A stretch of 64,000 bases of DNA from Hyphomicrobiales bacterium. GTDB lineage: Bacteria > Pseudomonadota > Alphaproteobacteria > Rhizobiales > Devosiaceae. The DNA lies in NCBI GenBank assembly GCA_004144345.1, contig SEEL01000005.1:1-64000 (forward strand). The letters are read 5' to 3'. The position numbers were made by a program, and so were the translations under genes. The notes beneath the pieces are model-generated. The model searched no databases. It was not told the DNA's origin and worked only from the letters and a program-made list of their open reading frames with translations. This document shows positions 25,721 to 37,365 of this stretch, piece by piece. The stretch's first letter is position 1, and every line of letters begins with the position of its first letter.

Positions 25721-26446
25721 TCAGTTCCTGGCAGCAGCGGCGGCAGCCGCGTAGCGGGCGGCCCGCTCGGCCATGTGCTCGCGCCACTCACGCAGGAGGA
25801 CGTGGCGGCGCTTGGGCGTGCGCTCGCCGGTGGCCGCGAGGCTGGCAATGCGGTCGATGCGGAAATGCCGGAAATCCTGGCGCAGTTCGCACCACGCGCC
25901 GACCGTCTTGTGCTGCTCGAAAAAGCCGATGACGACCGGCCAGATGACGCGCTCGGTCTCCTGTCCGGCATCGTCGCGATAGCCGATACGCAGCTTCAGC
26001 TCCTTGCGGATGGCGTCGCGGAGAAGAGAGGGATCGACCTGCGCCATCGCCCTCTGGCGCGACTCGACTACATAGAGCGAGCCCGAGTCGATCTCTCGGC
26101 GGAGGTCAGCCGGCAGCACCGAGGCGATCTTGCTGAGCGCATTGCCGGCGGCCTTGCTGAGCCGCGTGTCATCGTGCTGCTTGCCGACCCAGCCGGCGCC
26201 CAGGATCAGCGCCTCAAGCTCGTCGATCGAGAACATCAGCGGCGGCAGCATGAAGCCGGGCTTCAGCACATAGCCCAGCCCCGGTTCGCCCTCGATCTCG
26301 GCGCCCTGACCCTGCAGCGTCGCGATATCGCGATAAAGCGTGCGGATCGACACATCGAGTTCGGACGCCAGCGTTGCGCCGGAAACCGGCGCCCGGTGCT
26401 GGCGCAAAATCTGCAGAAGGTCGAGCAGGCGTTCGGTGCGGGACAT
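25721..26446 (-). CDS. YafY-type HTH/WYL transcriptional regulator
   Basis: The 241-residue protein has an N-terminal winged HTH (TERLLDLLQILRQHRAPVSG, then LDVSIRTLYRDIATLQ) and a WYL-type ligand-sensing domain at about 135-225 (LRIGYRDDAGQETERVIWPVVIGFFEQHKTVGAWCELRQDFRHFRIDRI). WYL domains bind nucleic acid or small ligands and some act as transcription activators. It is followed by the VOC gene, a frequent partner for this regulator type. Confidence 0.93.
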   Translation of the reverse strand: MSRTERLLDLLQILRQHRAPVSGATLASELDVSIRTLYRDIATLQGQGAEIEGEPGLGYVLKPGFMLPPLMFSIDELEALILGAGWVGKQHDDTRLSKAAGNALSKIASVLPADLRREIDSGSLYVVESRQRAMAQVDPSLLRDAIRKELKLRIGYRDDAGQETERVIWPVVIGFFEQHKTVGAWCELRQDFRHFRIDRIASLAATGERTPKRRHVLLREWREHMAERAARYAAAAAAARN

Positions 26447-26549
26447 GGGACAAAGGCTACGGGATTTTGCGGTGCGCCGTAAGGGCGGTAACCGCCCTCC
26501 CAGCGACGCTTGGTGGCCGCGGACGGGCGCAACAATCCACCGGGATAGA

Positions 26550-26575
26550 GAAAGGGCGGCCCGAGGGCCGCCCTT
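26550..26575 (-). terminator. Perfect hairpin downstream of rne
   Basis: Twelve-base arms (AAAGGGCGGCCC and its complement) with a 2-base nominal loop lie 6 bases after the rne stop, with T-rich flanks from the arm ends on the rne strand. It also faces transcription from the other side, though the regulator gene there reads away. Confidence 0.8.
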
Positions 26576-26581
26576 TGAATT

Positions 26582-29359
26582 TTAGCTGCCGAAGAAGTTC
26601 CGGGACCACCAGCCGGCCTTCTTGGGCTTTTCCTCCTCGCTGGGAGCGGAGCTGGAGCTGACGACGATCTCGTCGGGCGGCAGTTCCTTCTTGGCGCGGC
26701 GGGGCGGCTCTTCGGCGGCAACCGGAACCGGTTCGGCGACAGGTTCGGGCGCGGCGACCGCGATAGCCTCGGCAGCGGCGACGGCCTGCGCCTCGGTCGG
26801 CGGGGCAGCCTTGGCCTTGCGGGCGCGGGGCTTGGGACGGGCGACTTCGGCTTCAGCTTCGGCCGGCACGGCATCCTGCACCACGGCATCGGCGTCGGCC
26901 GATTTGCGGCTGCGGCGGGCGCGCTTGGGCTTGGCTTCGGCGACGGCTTCCTCGGCGGGCACGACGCTGATCGGCGCCTCGACACCGGCATCGGCGGCGA
27001 TGGCATCCTGCGCGAGGACGGCGGCGACGACGCGTTCGGCTCCGGCTTCGCTGATCGGGGCGACAGCCTCGACCGGCGCTTCGCCGGCATCATGGCCGTT
27101 GACCTGATCGCCCTGCTCGCCGTTCACCGGCTCGCCATTCTCGCGACGGTTGCGGCGGCCACCACGGCGGCCACGACGGCGGCGGCGGCGTTCGCCGTCC
27201 TCACCACGGGCTTCGCCATTGGCCTCGACCGCGGCGCCTTCGCCGTCGGTCTCGTCACCAGCTTCTTCGGCGGCATCGGTACCTTCAGCGGCCTGTGCCG
27301 GCTGCGGCTGCTGCGGACGGGCAGGGCGCTCGCCCCGTTCGTCACGGTCGCGACCGCCACGGCGGCGGCGGCGACGGCGGCCATTGCGCTCGCCATTGTC
27401 GTCAGCGCGGGCCTCGCGGTTCTCGCCGCCGGTCTCCTCTGACGTTTCCTCTTCGTCCTCGACGGCCGCATCGGCCTCATCGAGTTCGTCGATGGCGGCG
27501 GTGTCGACGCGCACATGCTGCGGCGGCGGCAGATCGCCGGTGTTGATCCGGGCTTCACCCTTTTCGATGACGTAGTGCTGCGGGCCGACATGATCGTCAG
27601 CAACGATGGTGATCGACAGGCCATGCTTCATCTCGAGCGTGGCGAGGGTGCCGCGCTTCGAGTTGAGGATGTAGAGCGCGACGTCGACCGGCACCTTGAC
27701 GTTGAGCGACTGGCCCGGGCGCTTGAGGACGTGGTCCTCGACATTGCGCATGACCATCAGCGCCACGCTCTCGACCGAGCGGACGAGACCGGTGCCGTTG
27801 CAGGTCGGGCACTTGTGGGTGGAGCTTTCGACGACGCCGAAGCGGATACGCTGGCGGCTCATTTCCATCAGGCCGAAATGGCTGATGCGGCCGACCTGGA
27901 TGCGGGCGCGATCGTTCTTGAGCGCGTCCTTGAGCTTGCGTTCGACCGCCCGGTTGGAGCGGTTCTCGATCATGTCGATGAAGTCGATGACGATGAGGCC
28001 GGCCAGATCGCGCAGGCGGAGCTGGCGGGCGACTTCCTCGGCCGCTTCCAGATTGGTCTGGAGCGCCGTGTCCTCGATATTGTGCTCCTTGGTGGAGCGC
28101 CCCGAATTCACGTCGATGGATACGAGCGCTTCGGTCGGGTTGATCACGAGGTAGCCGCCGGAGGGCAGGGTGACCTGCGGCGAGAACATCTGATCGAGCT
28201 GGCCCTCGACATTGTACTTCGCGAACAGCGGCTGATCTTCCTTGTAGAGCGTCACGTTCTTGGCGTGGCTCGGCATGATCATCCGCATGAAGTCCTTGGC
28301 TTCGCGGTAGGCGTCGTCGCCCGCGACCCAGAGCTCGTCGATGTCCTTGGAATAGAGATCGCGGATGGTCCGCTTGATCAGCGAGCCTTCCTCGTAAACG
28401 AGGCAGGGCGCGGTGGACTGGAGGGTCAGCGTGCGGACGCTCTCCCACAGGCGCTGCAGATATTCGAAATCGCGCTTCACTTCGGCCTTGGTGCGCGAGG
28501 CACCGGCGGTGCGCAGGATAATGCCCTGGCCCTGCGGCACTTCGAGATCGCCAACGATGTCCTTGAGGCGCTTGCGGTCGGCGGCGTTGGTGATTTTCCG
28601 CGAGATGCCGCCGCCCCGGGCGGTGTTCGGCATCAGGACCGAGTAGCGGCCGGCGAGCGACAGATAGGTGGTCAGCGCTGCGCCCTTGTTGCCGCGCTCT
28701 TCCTTGACGACCTGCACCAGCATGACCTGGCGGCGCTTGATCACTTCCTGGATCTTGTAGGCATGGCGGCGCGGCGCGCGCTGCCGGCGCTCGCGGCTCT
28801 CTTCGAGCACATCGGCGCTGCCGCCGAGGGATTCGACCGGCTCATTGCTGGCCGGGGCTTCCTCGATGTGGCTGGCGTCGTTCTCGGTTTCCTCGTCGTC
28901 GCCGATTGTCGACTGCGGATCGGCCTCGGCGCTCGCCTCGGTGGGGGCGTTCGGGGTCTGCTCGGTGATGTCGTCGGCCGCGCCGTCGATCGGCTCGGAC
29001 ACTGAATCCGGGGGCGTCACGTCAGCGGCGGCGCTGCTCGGCGCGGCCTCGTCGTGATCGTCCTCGTCGTCCGCTTCCTCGTCGCGCAGCAGCGCTTCGC
29101 GGTCGGCGACCGGGATCTGGTAGTAATCGGGGTGGATTTCGCTGAAGGCGAGGAAGCCGTGGCGGTTGCCGCCATATTCGATGAACGCGGCCTGCAGCGA
29201 GGGCTCTACGCGGGTGACTTTCGCCAGGTAGATATTGCCCCGCAACTGGCGGCGGCTCTGCGATTCAAAATCGAATTCTTCGAGCTTGTTACCGTTGGTG
29301 ACGACAATCCGTGTTTCTTCCGGGTGGGTGCCATCCACCAGCATTCTTTTGGTAGCCAT
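26582..29359 (-). CDS. rne: Ribonuclease E
   Basis: The 925-residue endoribonuclease is the core of the RNA degradosome. The S1 RNA-binding domain begins with RGNIYLAKVTRVEPSLQAAFIEYG and is interrupted by a roughly 100-residue acidic insert (about residues 90-190, Glu/Asp-rich). The catalytic DNase I-like domain carries VSIDVNSGRST and LRDLAGLIVIDFIDM with the two Mg-binding Asp. The zinc link is CPTCNGTG. The C-terminal third is disordered: Arg-rich patches (RRRRRRRGGRDRDERGERP and a second one) for RNA, Pro/Ala-rich stretches, and a GWWSRNFFG end, suited to partner binding. I start at the ATG giving MATKRMLVDG; a longer frame has no support. Confidence 0.96.
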   Translation of the reverse strand: MATKRMLVDGTHPEETRIVVTNGNKLEEFDFESQSRRQLRGNIYLAKVTRVEPSLQAAFIEYGGNRHGFLAFSEIHPDYYQIPVADREALLRDEEADDEDDHDEAAPSSAAADVTPPDSVSEPIDGAADDITEQTPNAPTEASAEADPQSTIGDDEETENDASHIEEAPASNEPVESLGGSADVLEESRERRQRAPRRHAYKIQEVIKRRQVMLVQVVKEERGNKGAALTTYLSLAGRYSVLMPNTARGGGISRKITNAADRKRLKDIVGDLEVPQGQGIILRTAGASRTKAEVKRDFEYLQRLWESVRTLTLQSTAPCLVYEEGSLIKRTIRDLYSKDIDELWVAGDDAYREAKDFMRMIMPSHAKNVTLYKEDQPLFAKYNVEGQLDQMFSPQVTLPSGGYLVINPTEALVSIDVNSGRSTKEHNIEDTALQTNLEAAEEVARQLRLRDLAGLIVIDFIDMIENRSNRAVERKLKDALKNDRARIQVGRISHFGLMEMSRQRIRFGVVESSTHKCPTCNGTGLVRSVESVALMVMRNVEDHVLKRPGQSLNVKVPVDVALYILNSKRGTLATLEMKHGLSITIVADDHVGPQHYVIEKGEARINTGDLPPPQHVRVDTAAIDELDEADAAVEDEEETSEETGGENREARADDNGERNGRRRRRRRGGRDRDERGERPARPQQPQPAQAAEGTDAAEEAGDETDGEGAAVEANGEARGEDGERRRRRRGRRGGRRNRRENGEPVNGEQGDQVNGHDAGEAPVEAVAPISEAGAERVVAAVLAQDAIAADAGVEAPISVVPAEEAVAEAKPKRARRSRKSADADAVVQDAVPAEAEAEVARPKPRARKAKAAPPTEAQAVAAAEAIAVAAPEPVAEPVPVAAEEPPRRAKKELPPDEIVVSSSSAPSEEEKPKKAGWWSRNFFGS

Positions 29360-29939
29360 TAAGAGGTGCTCCAGGCCGTCGCGCGCCAACAATCCGGGCC
29401 TGGCGAACCAGGCTCCTTTGGGTGGCGCGATGCGCGGCCGACAGGTTGAGAGATGAAGCGCCAGAGGCGCAGGGGGGGTATGAAAGGCGGGCAACCGGCA
29501 GGCGAGCAATGACAAATGCGCAAGCGGAGATGTGCTTTGCGTCAGGCTTTGTCGACCCTGTGGTCATCCAACCTCTTCCTATGTGGCGCTCCGGGAACCG
29601 GCACGCCGCTCGGCCCTACGGGGCCGAAAACTCGTTCGAGGCGGTCAAATGTGCCGCATCCGGAACTCGCAAAATCCTGCGCAAGTCCCTCTGTCTTCGA
29701 CAACTTCCGGGAACGGCCAAGCCGATCTTCACCCGGCGCGAAAAGACAGTCCGCCTCAATCACAGCGTGTATGACCCTTAAGTCCCATTGGCAACCAAAA
29801 ACTCCGAAAGCCAAGAAACGTGAGGGCCACGCTGGGGCGGCGAAGACAGCCTGAATACGGTTTGGCGACGCACGCGCCGCAGAATCGCCTAAAGACTGGG
29901 GTCTTCTCACCCGACGCCTATCTGGGGAGCGCTGCCGAC
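29360..29939. other. 580-base divergent region between rne and the amidase
   Basis: No gene is credible here. The rne side contains strong short hairpins, including the UUCG-looped one at 29398-29413 and GCGCC/GGCGC arms about 55 bases further up. Near 29610-29627 a 7-base stem has a UACG loop on the + strand. The size and structure fit a long rne 5' leader; RNase E genes elsewhere are autoregulated through such leaders. I could not fix either promoter. Confidence 0.5.
29398..29413 (-). promoter_or_regulatory. UUCG-tetraloop hairpin in the rne leader
   Basis: On the rne strand GCCTGG-TTCG-CCAGGC forms a perfect 6-base stem with the very stable UUCG loop, about 40 bases before the rne ATG. 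It may protect or structure the leader for feedback control by RNase E. Confidence 0.55.
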
Positions 29940-31271
29940 TTGTTCAATTCCAGGGTGCCTGCGCGGTTCGTCCGCGGCACGCTTGCGGCCCTTTTTGCGC
30001 TCTTTTCGCTCGTCCTCGCCATTGGCGGGAGCGTTGCGCAGGCTATCCTGCCCGACGTGATCGCGGCCCGGGTCAGTACGACCCCGGAGCGTGGGCGGCT
30101 TATCCTCGACCTCTCGGGCATGACCGAATTTGCCATCGTGTCGCTGCGCGAACCCGACCGGATCGCCGTCGATATCCGCGCGGCGAGCGTCAAGACCATC
30201 GCGCCGCAGCCGGTATCGGGGCAGGGGATCGTCGCCGGCTTCACCACCGCTGTCGCTGAAGAGGGGCGGGTGCGGGTGGAGCTGTCGCTCGCCGTGCCGG
30301 CCATGGTGCAGCAGGCCTATCTGCTCGACCCGGTGGGCGACCAGCCGGCGCGGCTGGTGGTCGATCTGGTGGCGACGAGCGCCGAGGATTTCGCGGCCCG
30401 CGCGGCCGCCGACCTTGCCAACGCCATGGGCAGTGTCGTGCCGAGCACGATCGAGGCCCCCAGCGAGAGTGTGAGCGAAGCGCCCTCGAGCGAGCCCTTA
30501 GTCAGCGAAGCGCCGGCGGCCATCGAGCCCGCGCCGAGCGCCGAACCGGTGCAGGCGCCGGTGGCCGAGCCGGCGGCGGGCAGCCGGCCGCTGGTCGTGC
30601 TGGACCCCGGCCATGGCGGCGTCGACAATGGCGCCAGTGCGCCGAGCGGCCTGCATGAAAAGGGCATCACGCTGGCCTTTGCGCTGCAGTTGCGCGACCT
30701 GCTAGTGGCCTCGGGGAAGTTCGACGTGGCGCTGACGCGCGACGAGGACATCTACATGACACTCAATGAGCGGGTGGATCTGGCACGGCAGAACAAGGCG
30801 GACCTGTTCATCAGCCTCCACGCCGATACGTTCCAGCAGGCCGATATCCGCGGCGCCAGCATTTACACGCGCGACGAGCGGGCGAGCGATATCCTCGACA
30901 AGGTGCTGGCCGATGGCGAGAACCGCGCCGATATCGTCGCCGGTTACGTCGAGCCCGACGTCAAGCAGCCGGTGGTCGACATTCTGGTTGATCTGATGCG
31001 CCGGCAGGTCCGCCAGCAGGCATTCGTCGCGGCCGGCGACATCGTCAAGGCGATGGAGCCCTCGGTGACGCTGCGGCGCTTCCCGGTGCGGCAGGCCGAT
31101 TTCTTCGTGCTGCAGGCCCCCGAAATCCCGTCGATGCTCATCGAGCTTGGCTTCATGAGCAATGCCGCCGACATCCAGAACCTCGAAAGCGAGAGCTGGC
31201 GCGACAAGGTGGTGGGCGCCATTGCCGAGGGCGTCGAGCAGTACTTCGCTGCCCTCGAGGCGGCGCAATAG
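29940..31271 (+). CDS. N-acetylmuramoyl-L-alanine amidase (AmiC-type)
   Basis: This cell-wall amidase cuts septal peptidoglycan during division. From the TTG at 29940 it has about 443 residues: a signal segment (ALFALFSLVLAIGGSVAQA), an AMIN targeting domain (about 30-140), an Ala/Pro/Ser/Glu-rich linker (about 155-215) and an Amidase_3 domain. Zinc and catalytic residues are visible in VLDPGHGGVDNGA, HEKGITL, SLHAD and LIELGFMSN. The TTG is preferred since GGGGAG lies 10 bases before it and the signal peptide follows; a GTG at 29955 or an ATG at 29820 are alternatives. mrcA follows. Confidence 0.92.
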   Translation: MFNSRVPARFVRGTLAALFALFSLVLAIGGSVAQAILPDVIAARVSTTPERGRLILDLSGMTEFAIVSLREPDRIAVDIRAASVKTIAPQPVSGQGIVAGFTTAVAEEGRVRVELSLAVPAMVQQAYLLDPVGDQPARLVVDLVATSAEDFAARAAADLANAMGSVVPSTIEAPSESVSEAPSSEPLVSEAPAAIEPAPSAEPVQAPVAEPAAGSRPLVVLDPGHGGVDNGASAPSGLHEKGITLAFALQLRDLLVASGKFDVALTRDEDIYMTLNERVDLARQNKADLFISLHADTFQQADIRGASIYTRDERASDILDKVLADGENRADIVAGYVEPDVKQPVVDILVDLMRRQVRQQAFVAAGDIVKAMEPSVTLRRFPVRQADFFVLQAPEIPSMLIELGFMSNAADIQNLESESWRDKVVGAIAEGVEQYFAALEAAQ

Positions 31272-31418
31272 TGGCTTCACCGCAACGGCGGCGGAGCTGT
31301 AACGCTCAAACTGCTGGAAAACCGGGCATTCTGTCCATATTTCCGCCTCTGTCTGGTATGATTCCAAACGCACCGGCGCGCCTCCCGCGCCGCGGGCGAT
31401 TCTTCGGTTAGGGTCTCG

Positions 31419-33898
<2,480 letters not shown>

Positions 33899-33902
<4 letters not shown>

Positions 33903-34378
33903 GCTTCGTTTCCTATCCCGACCCGCGCCTGAGCGCCCCGGCAGCGCCGCGCGCGGTCGACGACGCGCTGCGCGCCATCGGCGAGCGGCTGCTGGCGGCG
34001 GCCCGCGAGGCCAAGGCCTATGGTCTGGCCGCAGCCCATATCGGAGAGATCGCCCCGATCGTGGTGGTGAGCGCCGACGCCGACGGGGGCGACCACCGCG
34101 TCCTCTACAGCCCGCGCGTCATCGCCGTGGCGGGCGAAACCAGCAAGGGCGAGGAAGGCTCGGTATCGCTGCAGGGCGTCCGGATCGACATTGACCGGCC
34201 GGTCTGGGCCGAGATCGCCTGGCAGGATGAAACCGGCGCCGCCCGGCAGGAACGGCTCGAGGGTTTCGCGGCCCGAGTGGCTCTCCACGAGATCGAGCAG
34301 ATGCAGGGCGTGTTCTTCCTCAGCAAGGTATCCCGGCTGAAGCGCGACATGGCCATCAAGCGGGCGCGCAAGGCGTAG
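33899..34378 (+). CDS. Catalytically degenerate peptide-deformylase-like protein, CTG start
   Basis: The frame runs from a CTG that overlaps the PBP1A stop (CTGA) and encodes 159 residues. It begins SFVSYPDPRLSAPA, the usual deformylase start, and is homologous along its length. All three catalytic motifs have changed: GxGLAAxQ reads AYGLAAAHIG, EGCLS reads EGSVS (cysteine ligand gone), and HExDH reads HEIEQ (second His gone). It should not bind the usual metal. No ATG, GTG or TTG is available until a GTG at 34061 deep inside the fold, so a CTG start, coupled to the upstream stop, is the best reading. A fully active deformylase must be elsewhere. Confidence 0.75.
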
Positions 34379-34449
34379 ATGGGCGAGGGCGCCGACGCCG
34401 ACTTCTGTACTTCTACAGTATTCGTTGCGCGATTGTCACAGGTGATTCG

Positions 34450-34465
34450 TGGTCCAATTGGGCCA
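34450..34465. repeat. 16-base near-perfect palindrome in the region before the barrel gene
   Basis: TGGTCCAATTGGGCCA is symmetric except for one central-flank pair. The surrounding 268 bases (34379-34646) are clearly more AT-rich than the neighbours and hold no gene, so they likely contain the promoter of the next gene. The palindrome, 180 bases upstream of its ATG, could be an operator. Confidence 0.45.
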
Positions 34466-34646
34466 TCCAGCCGCTCCAACTTATTCTAAATTCAAGCATT
34501 TAGCGTTGCATTCAGGTTACGAATGCCGACGATGGCCGTTGGCTGTACGTCTTGCTCCACATATCTAAACGCTCGACTTTGCTGGCGTTTCGACGTCAAA
34601 TCACCACTAATTAACCATAGTTCGATTCTGCTGGGGGCAATCGGGT

Positions 34647-35996
34647 ATGAGAGTGGCTTTCTGGATAGCAGCCGTTCCGGCGCTCCTGCTTTCAACCGCA
34701 TCCGTGCAAGCTGCTGGGTTTGCGGCAGCCGGACTTTCCCTTGGCGGCAGCGTCATCAAGTTGCCGAGTGGACAAAACGGCATCCTCACCAGTGGTGGCG
34801 TGACGGTGGGAGGCGACGCTGAGCCTCTGATCTACGCTCCCAACGTCGGCTTCAATGCAGCGGTCGGCTTGGGCAAGTGGGGCGAATATGACGCTTTCGC
34901 CGGGCTGAACCTGTTCGCTTCCTATGGCGGCTCGAGCGCGTCCCTGACCCAGACATTCTCCGGCATCGGCACTGTCTACATTCCCGGCCTGTCGCTGCCA
35001 GACGATGGTGCAATTACGCTTGGCACGTCGCAAGGCAGTTCACTCCTGAGCTCTCAGGCCGCCTACAACGTCGTCAACAACCCGCCGACAAACAACCAGA
35101 TCACCGACGCCGGAGCAGGGTCGACGCTTCCTAATGTTGCCGGGCAAACGGCCGGCCAGGTGACGATCAGCAACGGTGGCGAGGCTTTTGTCGTCGGTGG
35201 CATGAACACCGATGGAGATGGCTCGGCGCTGGCATATGGCGGCATCGCCGACCCCACCGGCAGCCTTCTCATCATCACCGGCGATCTGGATGGGTTGTCC
35301 ATTTCGACCAACACCACGACCAGGGTGCTGTATGCCGGCGGCGACATCACGGTCGGGGTCACCAAGCTGCATGACAGCGAAACATCAGTGCAGGCCTACG
35401 CCGGCCCCAGCTATCGCTATCTTGGGCAGTGGACAAATACCGATACTACGGCCGCAAGCATGACCGTCAACATACCCGAGGTGCCAAACTCGCCGACCTT
35501 GCATCCTTTGTGGATCCAGGAAACCACCGGCACGACCAGCCTCAGCTCGCACTATTTCGGCGGCGTGGCGGGCGCAGGCATGTCGCGTCAGGTGGCGGAG
35601 GGCACGACGTTGTCGATCGGCGCCGAAGCGAGCCTCTACTACCTGCAGTCGCATCTCGCGGGCGGCGGTTCCGTGACCACCCGGGATGGCCAGCCACCGA
35701 ATTCGCCTCTTGCCACCGTCGTCTACGACCCTGTGGACGTGATGGACGGCGGGCTGGCATTCGCTGTCCGTGGTCAGGCCTCCGCTTCGTTTGTCGTGGC
35801 GGAGAATCTCACGCTCGGCCTCACGGGTACCGTCGACTACCTGTCCAAGGTGGCGCGTCCCTATGCGGGGGCGGCAGTGGTGACCGCGGCCGATGGCGAT
35901 GTGAGTTGGTCGTCGTCAGACGCCGGCAACACGCTGATCTCGTTCGGCGACATGTTCGTGTTCACGGGCGCCGTGAGTCTGAACGGCCACTTCTAG
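34647..35996 (+). CDS. Putative outer-membrane beta-barrel protein, unknown function
   Basis: This 449-residue protein has a clear signal peptide (to about residue 22, VQA-AGF). The rest is rich in Gly, Ser, Thr and alternating polar/apolar strands, for example DAFAGLNLFASYGG, VQAYAGPSYRYLGQW, LSIGAEASLYYLQS, ASASFVVAENLTLGLTGTVDYL, and ends in a final strand with a terminal Phe (SLNGHF), the classic barrel end. A central part (about 95-210) is low in structure and looks surface exposed. I do not recognise the family. It is convergent with the curlin-repeat gene, which may or may not be related in function. Confidence 0.72.
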   Translation: MRVAFWIAAVPALLLSTASVQAAGFAAAGLSLGGSVIKLPSGQNGILTSGGVTVGGDAEPLIYAPNVGFNAAVGLGKWGEYDAFAGLNLFASYGGSSASLTQTFSGIGTVYIPGLSLPDDGAITLGTSQGSSLLSSQAAYNVVNNPPTNNQITDAGAGSTLPNVAGQTAGQVTISNGGEAFVVGGMNTDGDGSALAYGGIADPTGSLLIITGDLDGLSISTNTTTRVLYAGGDITVGVTKLHDSETSVQAYAGPSYRYLGQWTNTDTTAASMTVNIPEVPNSPTLHPLWIQETTGTTSLSSHYFGGVAGAGMSRQVAEGTTLSIGAEASLYYLQSHLAGGGSVTTRDGQPPNSPLATVVYDPVDVMDGGLAFAVRGQASASFVVAENLTLGLTGTVDYLSKVARPYAGAAVVTAADGDVSWSSSDAGNTLISFGDMFVFTGAVSLNGHF

Positions 35997-36021
35997 TCAG
36001 TAATACTGGATAGACAGAATG

Positions 36022-36043
36022 GGGCGTCGCACGTGCGGCGCCC
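36022..36043 (+). terminator. Hairpin after the barrel gene
   Basis: Arms GGGCGTCGCA and TGCGGCGCCC (one T-G pair, 2-base nominal loop) lie 25 bases after the barrel stop and are followed by TTCCTGTTTG. Confidence 0.7.
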
Positions 36044-36204
36044 TTCCTGTTTGCACGTGGGGATTGTCGATGGCCATCATCGGCGGCCTGACCTGGCAAA
36101 GCGGACGCCGTCGGTACGGCCGCCGTTAAGGGTCGATGAGCCCAATACACGCTCTCAACTCATGCAGTACGCCGCCGACCGTTGATGGCATGCCGAACTA
36201 AAAA

Positions 36205-36229
36205 GGGCGCCGCAGATGCTGCGGCGCCC
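36205..36229 (-). terminator. Intrinsic terminator of the curlin-repeat gene
   Basis: On the minus strand an 11-base perfect GC stem (GGGCGCCGCAG arms, loop of 3) is followed by TTTTTA, a textbook intrinsic terminator 25 bases past the curlin stop. The remaining sequence between 36044 and 36204 shows nothing I recognise. Confidence 0.85.
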
Positions 36230-36254
36230 CATTGGCGACAGTCCGTACGAAGAA

Positions 36255-37157
36255 CTAGTTGGACTGATGCGACACGAAGGTGTTGCCCACGCCCAGCTGG
36301 CTGACGGACGACCAGTTGGTGCCGTTGCCGGTCTGCGTGACCTGCGAACTGTTACCGGCGCCAGCCTGCAGTGCGAAGGCGGTGTTGTTGGTGCCATTCT
36401 GGCTGGTGGTCGAGCCGTTGGCGGCGCCGAGCTGGATGGTGGCGGCGTTGTTGTTGCCGCCGTTCTGGCCGACGGCCGAGGCATTGGCGACGCCAACCTG
36501 CAGCGTCCCCGCATTGTTGTTACCGGCACCCGTGGTGTTCTGGGCGACGATCGAGCCATTCAGCGCCCCAACCTGCACCTGAGCGGCATTGTTCGTGCTG
36601 CCGCCGCTGGCCGACTGGATGGTGGCTGCGCCGTTGAGGACGCCCACCTGCCCGGTGAGCGAGTTGTTGGTGCCGCCGGTGGCGACCTGCGTGGTTGCGG
36701 CGCCGTTCAGTAGCCCGGCCTGCACCGTGATGTTGTTGTTCACGCCCGCGAGCGCGGTCTGCGAGTTCGAGGAGCCATTCAGCGCGCCCAACTGTACGGT
36801 CACATTGTTGTTGACGCCGAGCAGGGCGGCGCCCTGACGGTTGATGGTTGCGTTGCCCACGCCCGCCTGCACCACGAAGGCGTTGTTGAGGCTTAGGAGG
36901 GCAGCATTCTGGCCCGGCGTCCCTGCCACGCAATTGCCCCACACCGTCAGCGTGCACACGCCGTTATCGATGTGGTTGCCGGCACCGATCTGGGCGCCCG
37001 CAAGCGTGTTGCCGCCCGTACCGAAGTTGTCCTTCTGATAGTTGGTGCCAGTGTTCACGCCGCCAACCTGGGTAACAGCGAGAATATTGAACGCGAAGGC
37101 GGGTGTGGCGGCCGAGAGGGCGACAATCGCAGTCGTCGCAAGAAGAAGGCGATGCAT
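36255..37157 (-). CDS. Curlin-repeat (CsgA-like) functional amyloid protein
   Basis: The 300-residue secreted protein has a signal peptide (MHRLLLATTAIVALSAATPAFA) and an N-terminal unit with two cysteines (C68, C76). From about residue 97 to the end there are nine imperfect repeats of 22-25 residues. Each carries QxGxxNxxxxxQ, the same spacing as the curlin repeat of E. coli CsgA; examples are QLGALNGSSNSQ and QAGLLNGAATTQ. Runs of Asn-Asn-Asn and few charges fit an amyloid fibre subunit. The ATG at 37157 has a GGAGG site 8 bases upstream. No csgB, csgE, csgF or csgG homologue is in view. A PAS/LuxR regulator is divergent, recalling csgD beside csgBA. Confidence 0.87.
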   Translation of the reverse strand: MHRLLLATTAIVALSAATPAFAFNILAVTQVGGVNTGTNYQKDNFGTGGNTLAGAQIGAGNHIDNGVCTLTVWGNCVAGTPGQNAALLSLNNAFVVQAGVGNATINRQGAALLGVNNNVTVQLGALNGSSNSQTALAGVNNNITVQAGLLNGAATTQVATGGTNNSLTGQVGVLNGAATIQSASGGSTNNAAQVQVGALNGSIVAQNTTGAGNNNAGTLQVGVANASAVGQNGGNNNAATIQLGAANGSTTSQNGTNNTAFALQAGAGNSSQVTQTGNGTNWSSVSQLGVGNTFVSHQSN

Positions 37158-37247
37158 GGAATAGTCCTCCAAGTATTGATGTGTCCCCACCGGGTCACAT
37201 CCCGGTTGTGGAAAACTTCAACCACGCAGAGGGTTTCGGAGCAAAAG

Positions 37248-37271
37248 ACATGGCGTCGTGTCGTGCCATGT
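37248..37271. repeat. Inverted repeat ACATGGC...GCCATGT
   Basis: Perfect 7-base arms are separated by 10 bases, next to the candidate curlin-gene -10. It could be a regulator site or an RNA hairpin in the leader. Confidence 0.5.
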
Positions 37272-37365
37272 GTACTATAGTTAACTGTCGGTGCGGGCTA
37301 GTTACTGACCATGCACCTGACGGTTGCGCGTGTTATTCGTGTAATGTACTTGACATATATTGAGA

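Noticed and set aside
34061-34378. Internal GTG as the start of the deformylase-like gene
   Set aside because: It would remove the conserved N-terminal third, which is clearly encoded in the same frame from 33899.
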